Positions 1 through 11,700 of a stretch of 64,000 nt of DNA are shown piece after piece. The stretch spans positions 3,534,001 through 3,598,000 of the forward strand of contig JANHCV010000001.1 of the NCBI GenBank assembly GCA_025594325.1, read 5' to 3'. This DNA is from Blastocladiella emersonii ATCC 22665. Lineage: Eukaryota > Blastocladiomycota > Blastocladiomycetes > Blastocladiales > Blastocladiaceae. The position numbers were made by a program, and so were the translations under genes. Position 1 is the stretch's first letter. Every line of letters starts with the position of its first letter. Below the pieces are notes generated by a model. It worked only from the letters and a program-made list of their open reading frames with translations, did no database searches and was not told where the DNA came from.

Positions 1-1169
1 TTCCTGAATCCTGCCTCCGTTTGATCGACGCGTCGCGCGTGGGTTTCGCACGCAACAGCAGCCGCATGAGTTGCGAATGGGTCAGGCTTCCTGGGTGTGC
101 GCGCCACGCTGCCTTAATTCCTTCGACCAACATCTCGTCATTCTTTTTGTGCGTTAGGTTTTTATCATTTCGTGCAGTCGGTCGTGATCGCCGCGATTTT
201 GAGCGGCGCGCGCGATGGCCACGGCCGCGAAATCCTTTTCGCTCAAACAAGATGTGACCCTGTTCCACATGCTCGCTCAGCGTATCGAACACCCACCAGT
301 TAGTGACGTGCTTAGCGTGAAAACCTTCAAGTTACAGAGGAACTTGAAGTTCGAAGCGATGCGCCGCGCGTTTGCCATGGCCACGGTCGCAGCGCGCCGC
401 CATCACCAAGGTCGCTTGGTTGGCCGTCGTTCGTCTGCTCAATGAATGAAAGCCTGATCCCGCTGCTGCTCACACATGTTAGTAGTGCTTCGGCACCGTT
501 TAGCGGTATCGCGCCCAATGGGATGGCGATCGAGCTGGCAAAGAGTGCGAATCGACTCGTTGCGCGATGCGCCACAGTCACCGTCCCACCGCGGCCATCA
601 CTACCGCTGTTTGCTGGGTTGTGGCTAGCCTGCCTGATGGTGAAAAACCTGCGCATGTTGCTTCTTAGAAGGTTTACAACTATATCAGAGGCGATCCTAC
701 CGCTTGGCATCAACCCAAGGTCGACCCCGCTTGGCCTCGACAGCAACTACATGCATCAATTTTCTTGCTGCAGAATCGCGCTTAGCCCGCTCGAGGTGAC
801 TCGTCTCGCTTTCAAGGCCCGGACCTTCGGCCCTGCTTCAGAGGATGCGACATGAAATATGTGCGATCTCATGTTATTGGGCTCCAAGCCCTTCCACAGA
901 GCCTGGAGTCCTTGGGGGCCTCCCTTGACGCCGTCCTCAAACAGATTTTCCGTCCGGCGATCTCAGAAGCACCTTTTACGACAAGTTACGCATCGTGTAC
1001 AACCAGATCTCATCGCAGGATCGCTCATCCAACAGTCTCGGCTGTGGCCGTTCGCGCGGATCAGCTGAACTGGCCTCACGTGTCTCGAGTCGTCCCTGCA
1101 GCTCCTCATCGTCCGTTCGCTCTATCCACGCGCTCCTTCTGCATCAAGTTCCATGGTGGCGCAGCGCAT
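1..1169. other. No recognisable gene
   Basis: Short open frames occur on both strands but none translates into anything I recognise, and base composition is visibly less GC-rich than the genes to the right. A GACGCGTC palindrome lies at 27-34. The stretch next to 1170 must hold the TRM1 promoter and 5' UTR. The left part may be a decayed repeat or the far flank of a gene outside the window; I cannot tell which. Confidence 0.5.
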
Positions 1170-3187
1170 ATGTATTCAGTTCCGAGCAGAGTAGCGGCAA
1201 CGCGAGCGCTGCTCGCTCGAGCGCCCGTGGCGATGCGTCACGTGTGCCGCTCAACAAGGCTGATTGCGACGCCGCCCGCGTCGCCCTCGCCTCCACCACT
1301 GCCACAACGACGACGTCGACATCTGTCGAGCACCCTAGTCTTTGCAACGTCATCAACGCCAGTCGCGGCACCGCGCGCTCCACCCCATCTCCCCGTCGAC
1401 AACCTCGAACACCCGGAAATGGCGCAGGGCACGACCACGTTCAACGACCAGGCGTTTGCCACGATCACCGAGGGCCAGGCGACGATCCTGTTCCCGACCA
1501 ACAACGAGGTGTTCTACAACCCGGTGCAGCAGTTCAACCGCGACATGTCGATTGCGGCGATCCGCACGTGGCGCGACCTGGTGTCGCAGGAGAAGTGGGC
1601 CAAGGCGCTCAAGAAGGAGGGCCGCACCGTCGAGGAGGCCACGGCGGCCGGCGAGACGGCGCCCGTGTTCAAGCCCAAGATCCTCGAGGCGCTCGCCGCG
1701 TCGGGCCTGCGCTCGGTGCGCTACGCCAAGGAGATCCCGGACCTCGACCACATCCTGTGCAACGACCTCGACGCCGAGGCCGTCGCGTCCATCAAGCGCA
1801 ACGTCGAGTACAACGGGCTGTCCGAGGAGCTCGTCCGCCCGAACCTCGGCGACGCCAAGTACGGTCCCCGATACGTCAGGCGTGAGGTATCGCCGACGAG
1901 GCTGACCGCGTCCCATTGTGTCTAGGATCGTCATGTACCAGCACCTGCCGCCGCAGCTCAACTACCACGTGGTGGACCTCGACCCGTACGGCAGCGCGAC
2001 GCCGTTCATCGACGCTGGCGTGCAGTCCGTGTCGGACGGCGGCCTGATGCTCATCACCTGCACCGACCTGCAAGTGCTCGCCGGGACCAACTTCACCGAG
2101 ACCTGGTACGCCATTTTATGATCATCGAGGTAACGAGCGCAGCTGGCTGATGACGCGCGTGCGACGGCGACGTGTGACGTGTAGCTTCACCAAGTACGGC
2201 GGCATGACGCTCAAGGCCGACTTCTGCCACGAGATGGCGCTGCGGCTGGTGCTGAACCTGGTGACGCAGACGGCGGCCAAGCACCGGCGGTACGTGGAGC
2301 CGCTCATGTCGTGCAGCATCGACTTTTACGTGCGCATCTTCGTGCGGGTGCACGCGTCGCCCATCGACGTGAAGAAGACGGCGTCGCGCACGTCGCTCGT
2401 GTACCTGTGCCAGGGGTGCAAGGACTTCACGCACCAGCCGCTGGGCAAGGTGTCCGAGGACGGCAAGAAGTTCATGTTCGCGACGCACAAGGCGGGCGGC
2501 GAGTGCTCGCAGTGCGGGCGGCAGTTCCACATTGGCGGGCCCATCTACAACGGCCCGCTGCACAACAAGGCGTTTGTGCGGTCGATGCTCGAGCACGTCA
2601 AGGCCAACAAGACGAGCTACGGGACCAGCACGCGCATGGAGGGGATGCTGACGGTGATTGGCGAGGAGATTGACGCGCCGCTGTACTACTCGCTGCGGTC
2701 GCTGACGACGGGCGTGCACAGCAACAGCATCGGGCTCAAGGAGATTGGCAGCGCGCTGGTCAACGCCGGGTTCGAGTTCTCCATCTCGCACGCCAACCCG
2801 ACGTCGGTCAAGACGAGCGCGCCGTCGCACGTGGTGTGGGACATTATGCGGGCGCACGTCAAGAAGGACGCCAAGGCCAAGGAGCAGCCCGAGGGGTCGG
2901 TGGCGCGCGCGATCCGCGACAAGGCCATGACCATCACGCCCGACTTTACGTACAACAAGGCGGCCAACCCGCCGAGCCGCAAGATCAAGCTGGTGCGGTT
3001 CCAGGAGAACCCCGAGAAGAACTGGGGCCCCAAGGCGCGCGCGGGCAAGAAGCGCAAGAACGAGGACGCGGGCGCCGACACGGCCGTGGTCAAGAAGAAG
3101 GCCAAGGCCGAGGCGGCCGAGCCGGCGGGTGAGGCGACCGAGGCGACCGAGGCCGCGACGGAGGCCACGGCCGAGACGGAGGCGTGA
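1170..3187 (+). CDS. TRM1: tRNA (guanine26-N2)-dimethyltransferase, Trm1
   Basis: Makes N2,N2-dimethylguanosine at position 26 of cytosolic and mitochondrial tRNAs using S-adenosylmethionine. Exons are 1170-1858, 1926-2105 and 2185-3187; the introns are 67 and 79 bp with GTACG donors. Seen in the protein: the SAM-binding stretch EALAASGLRSVRYAKE, the acidic NDLDAEAV loop, the catalytic VDLDPYGSATPF motif at the start of exon 2, paired CQGC and CSQCG zinc ligands in exon 3, and a Lys/Glu-rich tail with a nuclear-localisation-like GKKRKNE. The ATG at 1419 gives a 540-aa enzyme of ordinary length. The in-frame ATGs at 1170 and 1233 add an Arg/Ala/Ser-rich, acid-poor leader that looks like a mitochondrial presequence. 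Yeast Trm1 also uses alternative starts for dual targeting, so I annotate the longest form (623 aa). Confidence 0.93.
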
Positions 3188-3840
3188 GGCTGGTGTTGGT
3201 GTTAGGTTAGAATGATGCACTAGTTCCTGTAATTTCTCGAGGCAGTGGGGAGAGGAGAGCGACGCGACGCGAGCGGTGATGCAACGGGCTGAAACGCAGG
3301 GCAAAAAGCGTCACGCGGCGGAATCTCGCGGGTTCTCGCGTCACGTGCGCGTGCCACCATCCGTGTCTCTCGTCTCGCGCGAGGCGGAGTCGCCGGCGTC
3401 GCGCCGTGGGGGACGTCAACTAGAGCTTTGATTGTGCTGCATTATCTCTAGGACTCGGTTGACGGTGGCGACGGCGGATCCGTGGCCGGCGGCCGAGGGC
3501 AGGGCAGGAGAGCGCGAGGAAGGCGCGGCGGCGGGATTGGTTCGCGAAGCTCGCTGGGATGGGAGAGGGGACTCGCTGGAGGGAGGCAGCGCGAAATTTG
3601 TCCTTTTGGGTGTGGGCGATAAATTACGTTCGGGCCGCGAGCAGCGAGCGGGCAGCATTCGCCCAGCTCAGAAGGCCGCCACCGACAAGCGCGCCCGATT
3701 CCGCGCCGGCCGCCGCCCCGACCTCGCCACACTCCCCTCCCGCTCCCCCCGCTCCCCCCGCTCCCTCGTCCGGCTAAGCGCGCCTCCCGCAACGCATCGC
3801 CACCCGCCCCGCACTCCCCGCAAACTGAACCGCCCCCACC
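3188..3840. other. TRM1 3' flank and RAC1 promoter region
   Basis: No protein-coding signal seen. The stretch holds the TRM1 3' UTR and, to the right, the RAC1 promoter and a pyrimidine-rich leader running up to the start codon. Open frames crossing it are out-of-frame GC-rich readings. Confidence 0.5.
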
Positions 3841-5372
3841 ATGCAGGCCATCAAGTGTGTCGTCGTTGGCGACGGGTGCGTGCTGCTCTCCTCTGCCGCC
3901 GCCGCCGCCCTGACTGCGCCCGCCGCACGCGCACTCCCCCCTGCTCGCTCGCTCGCACACGCATGCATGCACACACACATGTTCGGGCCGCTACGCTCAA
4001 CTCGTCGCCGTCGGTCCTCGGTCGCTCAACGGGATTGCCGGTTTTGGGTCCACTTGGGCTCGCTCGCTGCCGCCACGCGCGGCCCGTTCCGCCTGCTCGC
4101 CGGTCAGCTACGCCACCACGTCGACTTTTTCGCCCCATGCGCTCTCTCCGGCCCTGCTGCTGCTGCGCTGAGCACTCGCGCGGCCGACCGACCCGACTCG
4201 GGTGAGTGGTGGCGCGCTCCTGTGGCTGGGTTGCGACCGTGCGCGCTTGTCTTCGCCACGCCTCGGCCCTCGGCCCTCGCCACCCACCACCTCTACACCC
4301 CGCGTGCTGCCGACTCGCGATGGCGTCCCGTCGTGGCGCGTCGCGAACGGGGCCAGCGTGCTGCTCGGAATCCGACCGCCGTGTCGGCGCGACCGGGCCC
4401 AAGTGTGGCGTTCGACCTCGACTCGGTCTCGGTTTCTCGCTGCGCTCGTGCGCGTCCTACGGGCTCCACGTCGTGTGCCCGCCGATGCGCGCGATGCCCG
4501 GCGTCCACCGTGCGCCCCGTGGTGGCGCTGGTGGTGACGGCTCGGGTCTGTCATACGGCCGGCGTGACCGCGACTCGACCAACCCCTCGTCCGCGTGTGC
4601 CCTGTGTGTGTGCATGCATCCGTGCGCGCGTGGGTGTGTGCCCGCGTGTGTGTGTGCCCGCGTCCTATGTGCAGCGATTGGCCGGCGGCGTGCTCGTCCT
4701 CGACTCGAGACCTCTCCCGTACTGACCACCTCCTTCCCACCTCCCTCTTAGCGCCGTCGGCAAGACTTGCCTGCTCATCAGCTACACGACAAATGCCTTC
4801 CCCGGCGAGTACATCCCCACCGTGTACGCTTCCACCCTCTGCGTGGACCCGCCCGAGACCCGCTCGCTCACACCCCACTCCCACTCCCACCCCCGCGTAG
4901 CTTTGACAACTACTCGGCCAACGTCATGGTTGACGGCAAGCCCATCAACCTCGGCCTGTGGGATACCGCCGGCCAGGAGGACTACGACCGCCTGCGCCCG
5001 CTGTCGTACCCGCAGACGGACGTGTTCCTCATCTGCTTCTCGCTCGTGTCGCCGCCCTCGTTCGAGAACGTGCGCACCAAGTGGCACCCCGAGATCCACC
5101 ACCACGCCCCGAACGCCCCGCTCATCCTCGTCGGCACCAAGCTCGATCTCCGCGAGGACCGCGACACGGTCGACAAGCTGCGCGAGAAGCGCATGCAGCC
5201 CATCAACTACACCCAGGGCCTCCAGATGGCCAAGGAGATTGGCGCCGTCAAGTACCTCGAGTGCTCGGCCCTCACCCAGAAGGGCCTCAAGACCGTCTTC
5301 GACGAGGCCATCCGGGCAGTCCTCACCCCGCCCCCGCCCCCGCCCCGCAAGAAGCCCTGCCTCATCCTGTAA
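3841..5372 (+). CDS. RAC1: Rac-type Rho GTPase
   Basis: Membrane-anchored molecular switch for actin, polarity and NADPH-oxidase signalling. Exons are 3841-3875, 4752-4823 and 4901-5372, giving 192 aa, the exact length of animal Rac1. Seen: the P-loop GDGAVGKT (split by intron 1 after GDG), switch [15 protein letters not shown], switch [20 protein letters not shown], the specificity motifs GTKLDLRED and ECSALTQ, and a C-terminal proline run followed by RKKP and a CLIL CaaX box, which predicts geranylgeranylation. The residues around switch I and the [11 protein letters not shown] stretch fit Rac better than Cdc42 or RhoA. Intron 1 is 876 bp, about ten times the local norm; intron 2 is 77 bp. 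The polybasic tail is shorter than in animal Rac1. It converges on the dynein gene, 399 bp away. Confidence 0.96.
3876..4751 (+). other. Unusually long first intron of RAC1
   Basis: The donor GTGCGT and an acceptor ending CTCTTAG restore the P-loop frame exactly. The intron contains alternating pyrimidine-purine tracts (CA/TG runs near 3958-3980 and 4600-4665). I see no gene inside. Long first introns often carry enhancers or a small RNA, but neither can be shown here. Confidence 0.8.
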
Positions 5373-5771
5373 TTTGCCCCTCCTCGGTTCCTCGCGCGTG
5401 CGCCTCGCATCGCGCCGCCGTACCGTACCGCGCTTGCCTTCTTGCTCCTCCTCCCTCCTCTTCCGCCGCCGTCGCCCGTCTCTGCTGCTCCACTGGTCCG
5501 ATGAGTCCCCTCGCGTCTGACCTCCGCTGCTGAGCGCCGACCGCGCCTCCCCATTTCCCTCCCCTCGTTTTGCTGTTGGCGGCTGGGCTCGCTCCCACTA
5601 CCCCCTCCTTCCCCTCTTACTCTCGGTTGTACACCTCGTTTCTTTGGCACACACAGTTCTAGTCGATTGATTTCTGGTCTCGCTCTCTCTCGTCAGGCAC
5701 CGCCACCACCGCTGCTGGCAACAAGTCATCAGTGTACACTGAGAACAAGCAAAACAAAGCTACTACTACTT
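5373..5771. other. Convergent 3' region between RAC1 and dynein
   Basis: Pyrimidine-rich 3' UTR sequence; nothing recognisable beyond the two facing gene ends. Confidence 0.5.
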
Positions 5772-8700
5772 CTACGAGTCAAGCTGCAGCAGGACCGCGC
5801 ACCCGCGGTTGATCCAGTGTCGCTGCGGCAGGTCCGACAGCAGCTCGATGTTCATGACGAAATTGGTCGAGTGACCCGTCGTTGACAGCGTGCCGCGGCG
5901 CGCCGACGTCTTGTACACGGGCGAAATGTACTTGAACACCTCGGCCGGGATCACCACGGCGCCGCCCGGCTGCACCGTCGGGCCCGCCAGCTTCCCACTC
6001 TGCTGGTTCGGGCCCGCGGGCACGACGTGGACGATGGGCATGGCGTCGAACAGAATCTTGGGCTTGGACTCGGTGAGCCTGCCCGCGTCGCGGTCCCACC
6101 GTGCGCCCTCGAGGAACATGCCGTGGATGTACACGCCGTCCTCGGGGCTGGCCTCCATGGAGTCCACGGGCAGCACGTTGAACTGCATGACGAGCAGGTC
6201 GATCGGGATCGCGTACTTGCGTGCGTAGTTCTGCAGCGTGCCCGTGAGGAACGACTGGGTGAAGAAGAAGCCCGAGATCCAGAACACGACGGGGGTGCCC
6301 GACTCGATCCACGTCGCAAAGAACTGCAGCCGCTTGCAGAAGTCGGACACGTACGACCCGAGGCTCTTGAGCGACGGGTAGCTCTTGCCCAGCCACATGT
6401 CCGGGATCTTGGCGATCAGCAGGCTCTGCACCACCTGCTCCAGGTCCGCGCTCATCACGATCAGGCCCTTGACCGCCTTGACCACCTGCTGCAGGCTGTC
6501 GCGGATGATCACCAGCAGCTTGTTGAACCGGACGAGTTCCTGGATGATGTGGCGCGAGGCGGCGGAGGTCACGCGGACATGATCAGTTTCGTGATCCGAT
6601 CACGGACGGACGCGTCGACGAGCAAAAACGAGAAACGCACCTGGATCAGCACCGTGTTCATGCTCTCCATGTAGTTGACGGGGTACTTGAGCTGCACGTC
6701 GGGCACGTCAAAGTTGGGCGGCAGCTTGCTGAGGATCTCGAGCGCGATCTCGCGCACGCGGTCGTCCGACGACCCGCTGGCCGACCCGCCGGACATGCGG
6801 CCCTGCGTCAGCAGCACGCTGTTGATCATGAACGAGGTTTCGTTGAGGTCCTTGGTGATGTCGCCGTTCTCGTGGATCCCAAACACCTCGGGGTACTGGT
6901 TGAGCGGGAACTGCTTGATGTGCTCGAGGATCGCGTCGTGCGCGTTGGACGGCGGGATCGTGTAGATGCCGCTCGAGCTGAGCTTGTGCCCGTCCGCGAG
7001 CAGGTCTGGGTTGTAGAACAGCGACAGCAGCGACATGAGGCACCGGCGGTCGCGGTCGTCCGTGACACGGCCGCCGTAGTTGCACTCGCCCGTCAGGTAC
7101 GTCAGCGCCTTAAACGGGATCTCGTCGTACTCGTTGAGGAACTTGTGCAGCTGGCGCGTCGAGATGTTCAGGTCCGTCTCGTTGAACTCGTACGGCACGT
7201 TCCACCCGAGCGGGCCAAAGTTGCGCCGCTCCTGCACCACGGCGTGGAAGAAGCACAGCCCGAAAAGCAGCGCGCGCCACGCCTTCTCGTTCTTCTTGAC
7301 GCCCTTGAAGAAGGCCTCGTCCGAGATCGGGTCACCAATGTACGACCGGATCATGTTGGCCCGCAGCCCCGCCGGCGGCTCGTTGGTCATCTTGATCCCG
7401 TTCTGCAGGATCGTCACGGGGAACTTCTCGGACGGGTACGACGTGAGCCACAGACGGAAGTCGTGGTGCGTGCCGGCCTCGGGACCGAGTTCCTCGACAA
7501 TCTTCTCGAGACTCGGCAGCCAACTGACCGCGAGATGGCAGTTCTGCAGCACGACCCACGACCCGTTGCGCGCCGCCGACTTGATCATGTTGGCCGCGAT
7601 CGGGCCCTGGCCCTGCCCGAGCGAGATGGCGTTGCACTTGTTCCCGCCGAACCCCTTGGTGTCGGCGAACCGCAGCAGGCCGCCCGTCGGATCGGCTCCG
7701 GGCGACAGGATGAAGATGAGCGGGGTCACGCTGTTCGAGTCGTTGTACGACGCCTGCAGGTCGAACGGCGGGAACTCGATGAACTTCTGGCCCATCTTGA
7801 GCTTAACGTAGTCCTGGATCGCGAGCACGAGCTTGTCGGGGCGGAACGCGCGGACGACGAGCAGGCGCTGCATCGGCGATACCTTGGCCTCGATGCCGGC
7901 CGGGAGCACGGCGCGGTGAGGGTCCTGGCTGTCGTACAGGGCCTTCCACTCGGCGAGGTGATTGGTGATGAGGTCGGGCAGGCCCGCGAACGGCGGGATC
8001 TGCGCCAGCGAGTTGAGCTCGATCCACGACTTTTCCGTGAGCCACTCGCGCGCCGGGTTGTCGGCCATGTTCTTGGCCACGCCGATCCCGCCCGTGAGCA
8101 GGAACGCCCACTCGGTCGGGTCCACCTCCTTGCTTCCGCGCCCGATGCCGATCGACAGCAGGAACGAGAAGAGCAGCTTGTCCTTCTTGAACAGCGACCG
8201 GCACACGTTGCAGAACAGCGAGTACGTGAAGTGCGCGCGCAGGTTCTCGAGGCGCGTCGCGAGGTCGGCCGACTTCTCGCTGTCCTGGATCGACGAAAGG
8301 TACAGACCCAGGAACCACGTCAGCGAGTACTGGTACATGGGCTCGATGTTGGCCATGTCGGCGACGGCGAAGAAGAGGATCGACGAGTGGAACGCGATCG
8401 GCTTGTAACCCGCGCGCGTCTCGTCGATCTCGCGCTCGGTCGCCTCGGCAATCTGCTGCTTCTGCGCAATGTCGTCCGACAGCACCTTGGACGACGACAG
8501 CGCCGTGATGGCGCTCTCGTCCTCGAGAATGTTGCCCTCGCTCGACAGGATCTCGAGGATCTTGTCCTCGATCTCCTTGAGCTGCCGCTTGTTCTGCGCC
8601 GACGCCAGCACGAGCTTGTTCTTCTCCTCCTCGAGCTCGGGCCGCTCCTTGGCCGCGACGATGCCGAGCAGCTGGTCCTCGAGGCCCTCGGGCGTGATCA

Positions 8701-11700
8701 TGAAGTTGAGGATGGTGACCTTGGTCGACAGCTCGGGCATGTAGTGCGGGTTGCGCAGCTTGGTCGTAATGTAGAAGCGGAACTCGGGCGAGAACTCGAC
8801 AATCGAGTCGCCGAGCCGGATGCACGTCACGCCGCCCTGCTTGAACAGCTGTTTGGTGAGCAGCGGCTCGAGCACCGAGTCGATCTCCTCGTTGATGTTC
8901 TCGAGCAGCACCGGCGTGCCGAACTGGATCGCGTTCTCGAGCGTCCGCACGTAGTCGCCGTCCGACAGCTTGATCACCGACAGCCGGTTGTTCTTCTCCA
9001 TGTTCTTGATCCACCGGTTCGCCTGGCCCTGCGGGTCGATGAACAGCGGCCACCGGCGCGTCTTGGACATGACGATGCCGTTGTCGATCGAGAACGAGTC
9101 GTTGGGCAGCCCGGCAATCGTCCACGACCGGATCTGGATCGGGTCGCCCAGCGTCGACGCCAGCGTGAACGTGGCCGAGCACGGGATGTTCTTGGCCACG
9201 CACTCCGTGTTCCACCGCGTCACGGCGTCGAGGCGGTACTGCGATGTGAAGGCGCCGAGGTACGCGATCACGCCCGACGACAGCAGCACGTCGCCCGTGA
9301 GGTTGCGGTACGTCTGCGCGAGCTGGAACGCCATCTCGCTCCACCGCTGCTTCTCGCCGCCGAGCCCGCCAATCAGCTTCTCGGCGCGGATCAGCTTCTT
9401 GGACACCATGTCGACCTGCGCCTCGAGCTCGGCCTTCTTGGTCATCATCTCCTTGAACTGCGCCTGCAGCGTGTTCATCTTGTCCTCGACCTCCTTGAGC
9501 TCGGCCTGCTTGGCGTTGAGCTTGGCCATCTCGGTCGCGAGCTCGAGCTCGGCTTTCGCCAGCGCCTCCTTCTTGGGCGCCACGACCTTGGCCACCACGT
9601 CGTACGAGTCGAGTGCGCGGACCCATCGGCACAGGCCCTCGGCGGCCGTCGACGCGTTCTTGATCACGTTCGGGTCAAAGTCGGGGTTCGGAATGTACTC
9701 TTTTCGGATGCGCTGGATGATCTTGGGCGCGATATTGTCCTTGTCGTAGGTCTTGAGGTTCTGGAGGAACTTGGAGTCGGCGAGCACCTTCTGCGCGGGG
9801 CCCCAGTAGTCCTCGACCATCTTGCCGCTCGAGTCCTTGACGCGGGCGGCCTTGACGTCGAGCATGATGCAGATGGCCTCCATGGCGACCTTGACACCGC
9901 CGGGCGGGTTCTTCATCGACTTGATGAGCGTGATGTCCTGCGGCTTGAGCGTGTCGAGGGCGGCCAGCGCCGACTCGAGCACGGGCAGCGCCTGGCCGAG
10001 ATCGGCCTCGCACTCCTCCTTGATGGCCTTGGCCTCGCTCGCCTTCTTGTTGGCCACGGCCTCGTCGGCCTTGACGAGCTCGCGCTTCTTCTCGACCTCG
10101 ACCGAGTCGCGCTGGATGATGAGCAGCAGGTCGTCCGTCTCCTTCTGTGTCACGATCAGCTTGGGCTTGAGGTCGTTGAGCTCGACCTGCATCGTGGCGA
10201 CCTGGCCGGCCGCGGACGCGAGCTGGTCTAGCCCCGTCTCGTATCGGTTGCGCAGCAGCTGGATCTCGCGGCGCTTGGCGGCGAGCAGCACCTTGAACGT
10301 CTGGATGAGCTCGAGGTAGCTGGTCGGCGTCACGTAGTTGAACCGGCGGACCTCGTTGAAGAAGCGCGTCGACAGCGCAATCGTGTCCTGGTGGAACGTC
10401 TTGCACATGTCGACGACGGCGCCGCGCACCGCCGCGTCGAGCTCCACGTCCTCGAGGAACTTGTTGGCCACCACCTGCAGCGCATCGTCGGGCCACTTCT
10501 GGAACCAGTCGATGGTGCAGCAGTTGACGAGCGACGGGAACATGCGCAGGCGGTTGCGGAACGCGTCGCCGATGGGCGACATGGCGAGGATGACGTGCAG
10601 GTTCTCCTTGCACCGCTGCACAAAGATGTTGTACACGGCGGCCGCGGTCATCTCGGTCTTGGAGTCGCGCAGCACCGTGTTGCGGATGTTGTCGCACAGC
10701 TGCGCCTTCTCGTCGGGCGGGAACAGGTTGGGCACCTCGCCCGAGTTGAGCATGTTGTTGATGTCCTCGAGGAACGACTCCTGCTTGATCTGCGTGTCGC
10801 TGAACAGGAACACGGACGGCTTGCCCTCGACGCCGGCCTTGAGCAGCACCTTCTTCAGGTCCTCGAACCACTCCTTGCGCGAGTAGTTCTTGCTGATCTC
10901 GACCTGGAACAGCAGGCACTCGGACACGGACGCGGCAAGCTTGGTCAGCGATTGGCGCCCGCTGCCGCCGACTCCCACGAGCAGCGCGTGGCCGCTCGGC
11001 TGGTTGAGGATGCGGCAGATACGCGACACGTGCTCGACGGCGAACCGGAAGATGACCAGGTTCATGGGCGACTTGCTCAGCTGGTTGTACTCGTCGAGCT
11101 TGAGCTTGAACACGTCGATGGCCTGGTCGACCGTGGCCACCTCGTCGTAGAACCGGATCGCCGCGTTCGGGTTCATGTAGTCGCCGAACATGAGACTGCG
11201 CAGGTCGTCGTCCGTGACCTTGCCGTCGGCGTTCGAGTCGAGGTGCCCGCACGCCGCATCCATGGACGTGCGGAAGAAGCGCGCGCACACGTCGGCGATC
11301 TGGGCAAAGAAGCCCTGCCGGTCCGTGTCGTCAACGAGGCGGTCGTAGAAGACGCGGTACACCTCGTGGATCCACAGCCGCACTACCTTCTGCTTGTCGG
11401 GGAACTTCTCGCCCTTGGCGAGCAGCAGGCCCTGCACCACGCGCGAGAAGTCGCGCAGGTTGAACACGTAGTGCGACTTGGCCGGCGTCGGCAGCAGCGT
11501 CTGCATGGCCGTCACGTACACCTCGTGCGTCGCGTCGATGAGGCTGCTGGTGAGCTCAAGCACCTCGGCCGGGAACCCCTTGCGCAGGTGCCAGGTGACG
11601 ATGGTGCTGAATATGCGCTTAAGCGTGACCTGGTCAAAGGTCGCCACGCCAATCGTGTTGAAGTGGCGCAGGAACCGCGGCGTGACGGGGTTGCGGCCAC

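Noticed and set aside
327-855. Open frames of about 138 codons on both strands in the first kilobase
   Set aside because: No recognisable family, conflicting strands and no plausible splice partners.
5498-5520. Hammerhead-like string CCGATGAGTCC
   Set aside because: The downstream GAAA core and a closing stem are absent.
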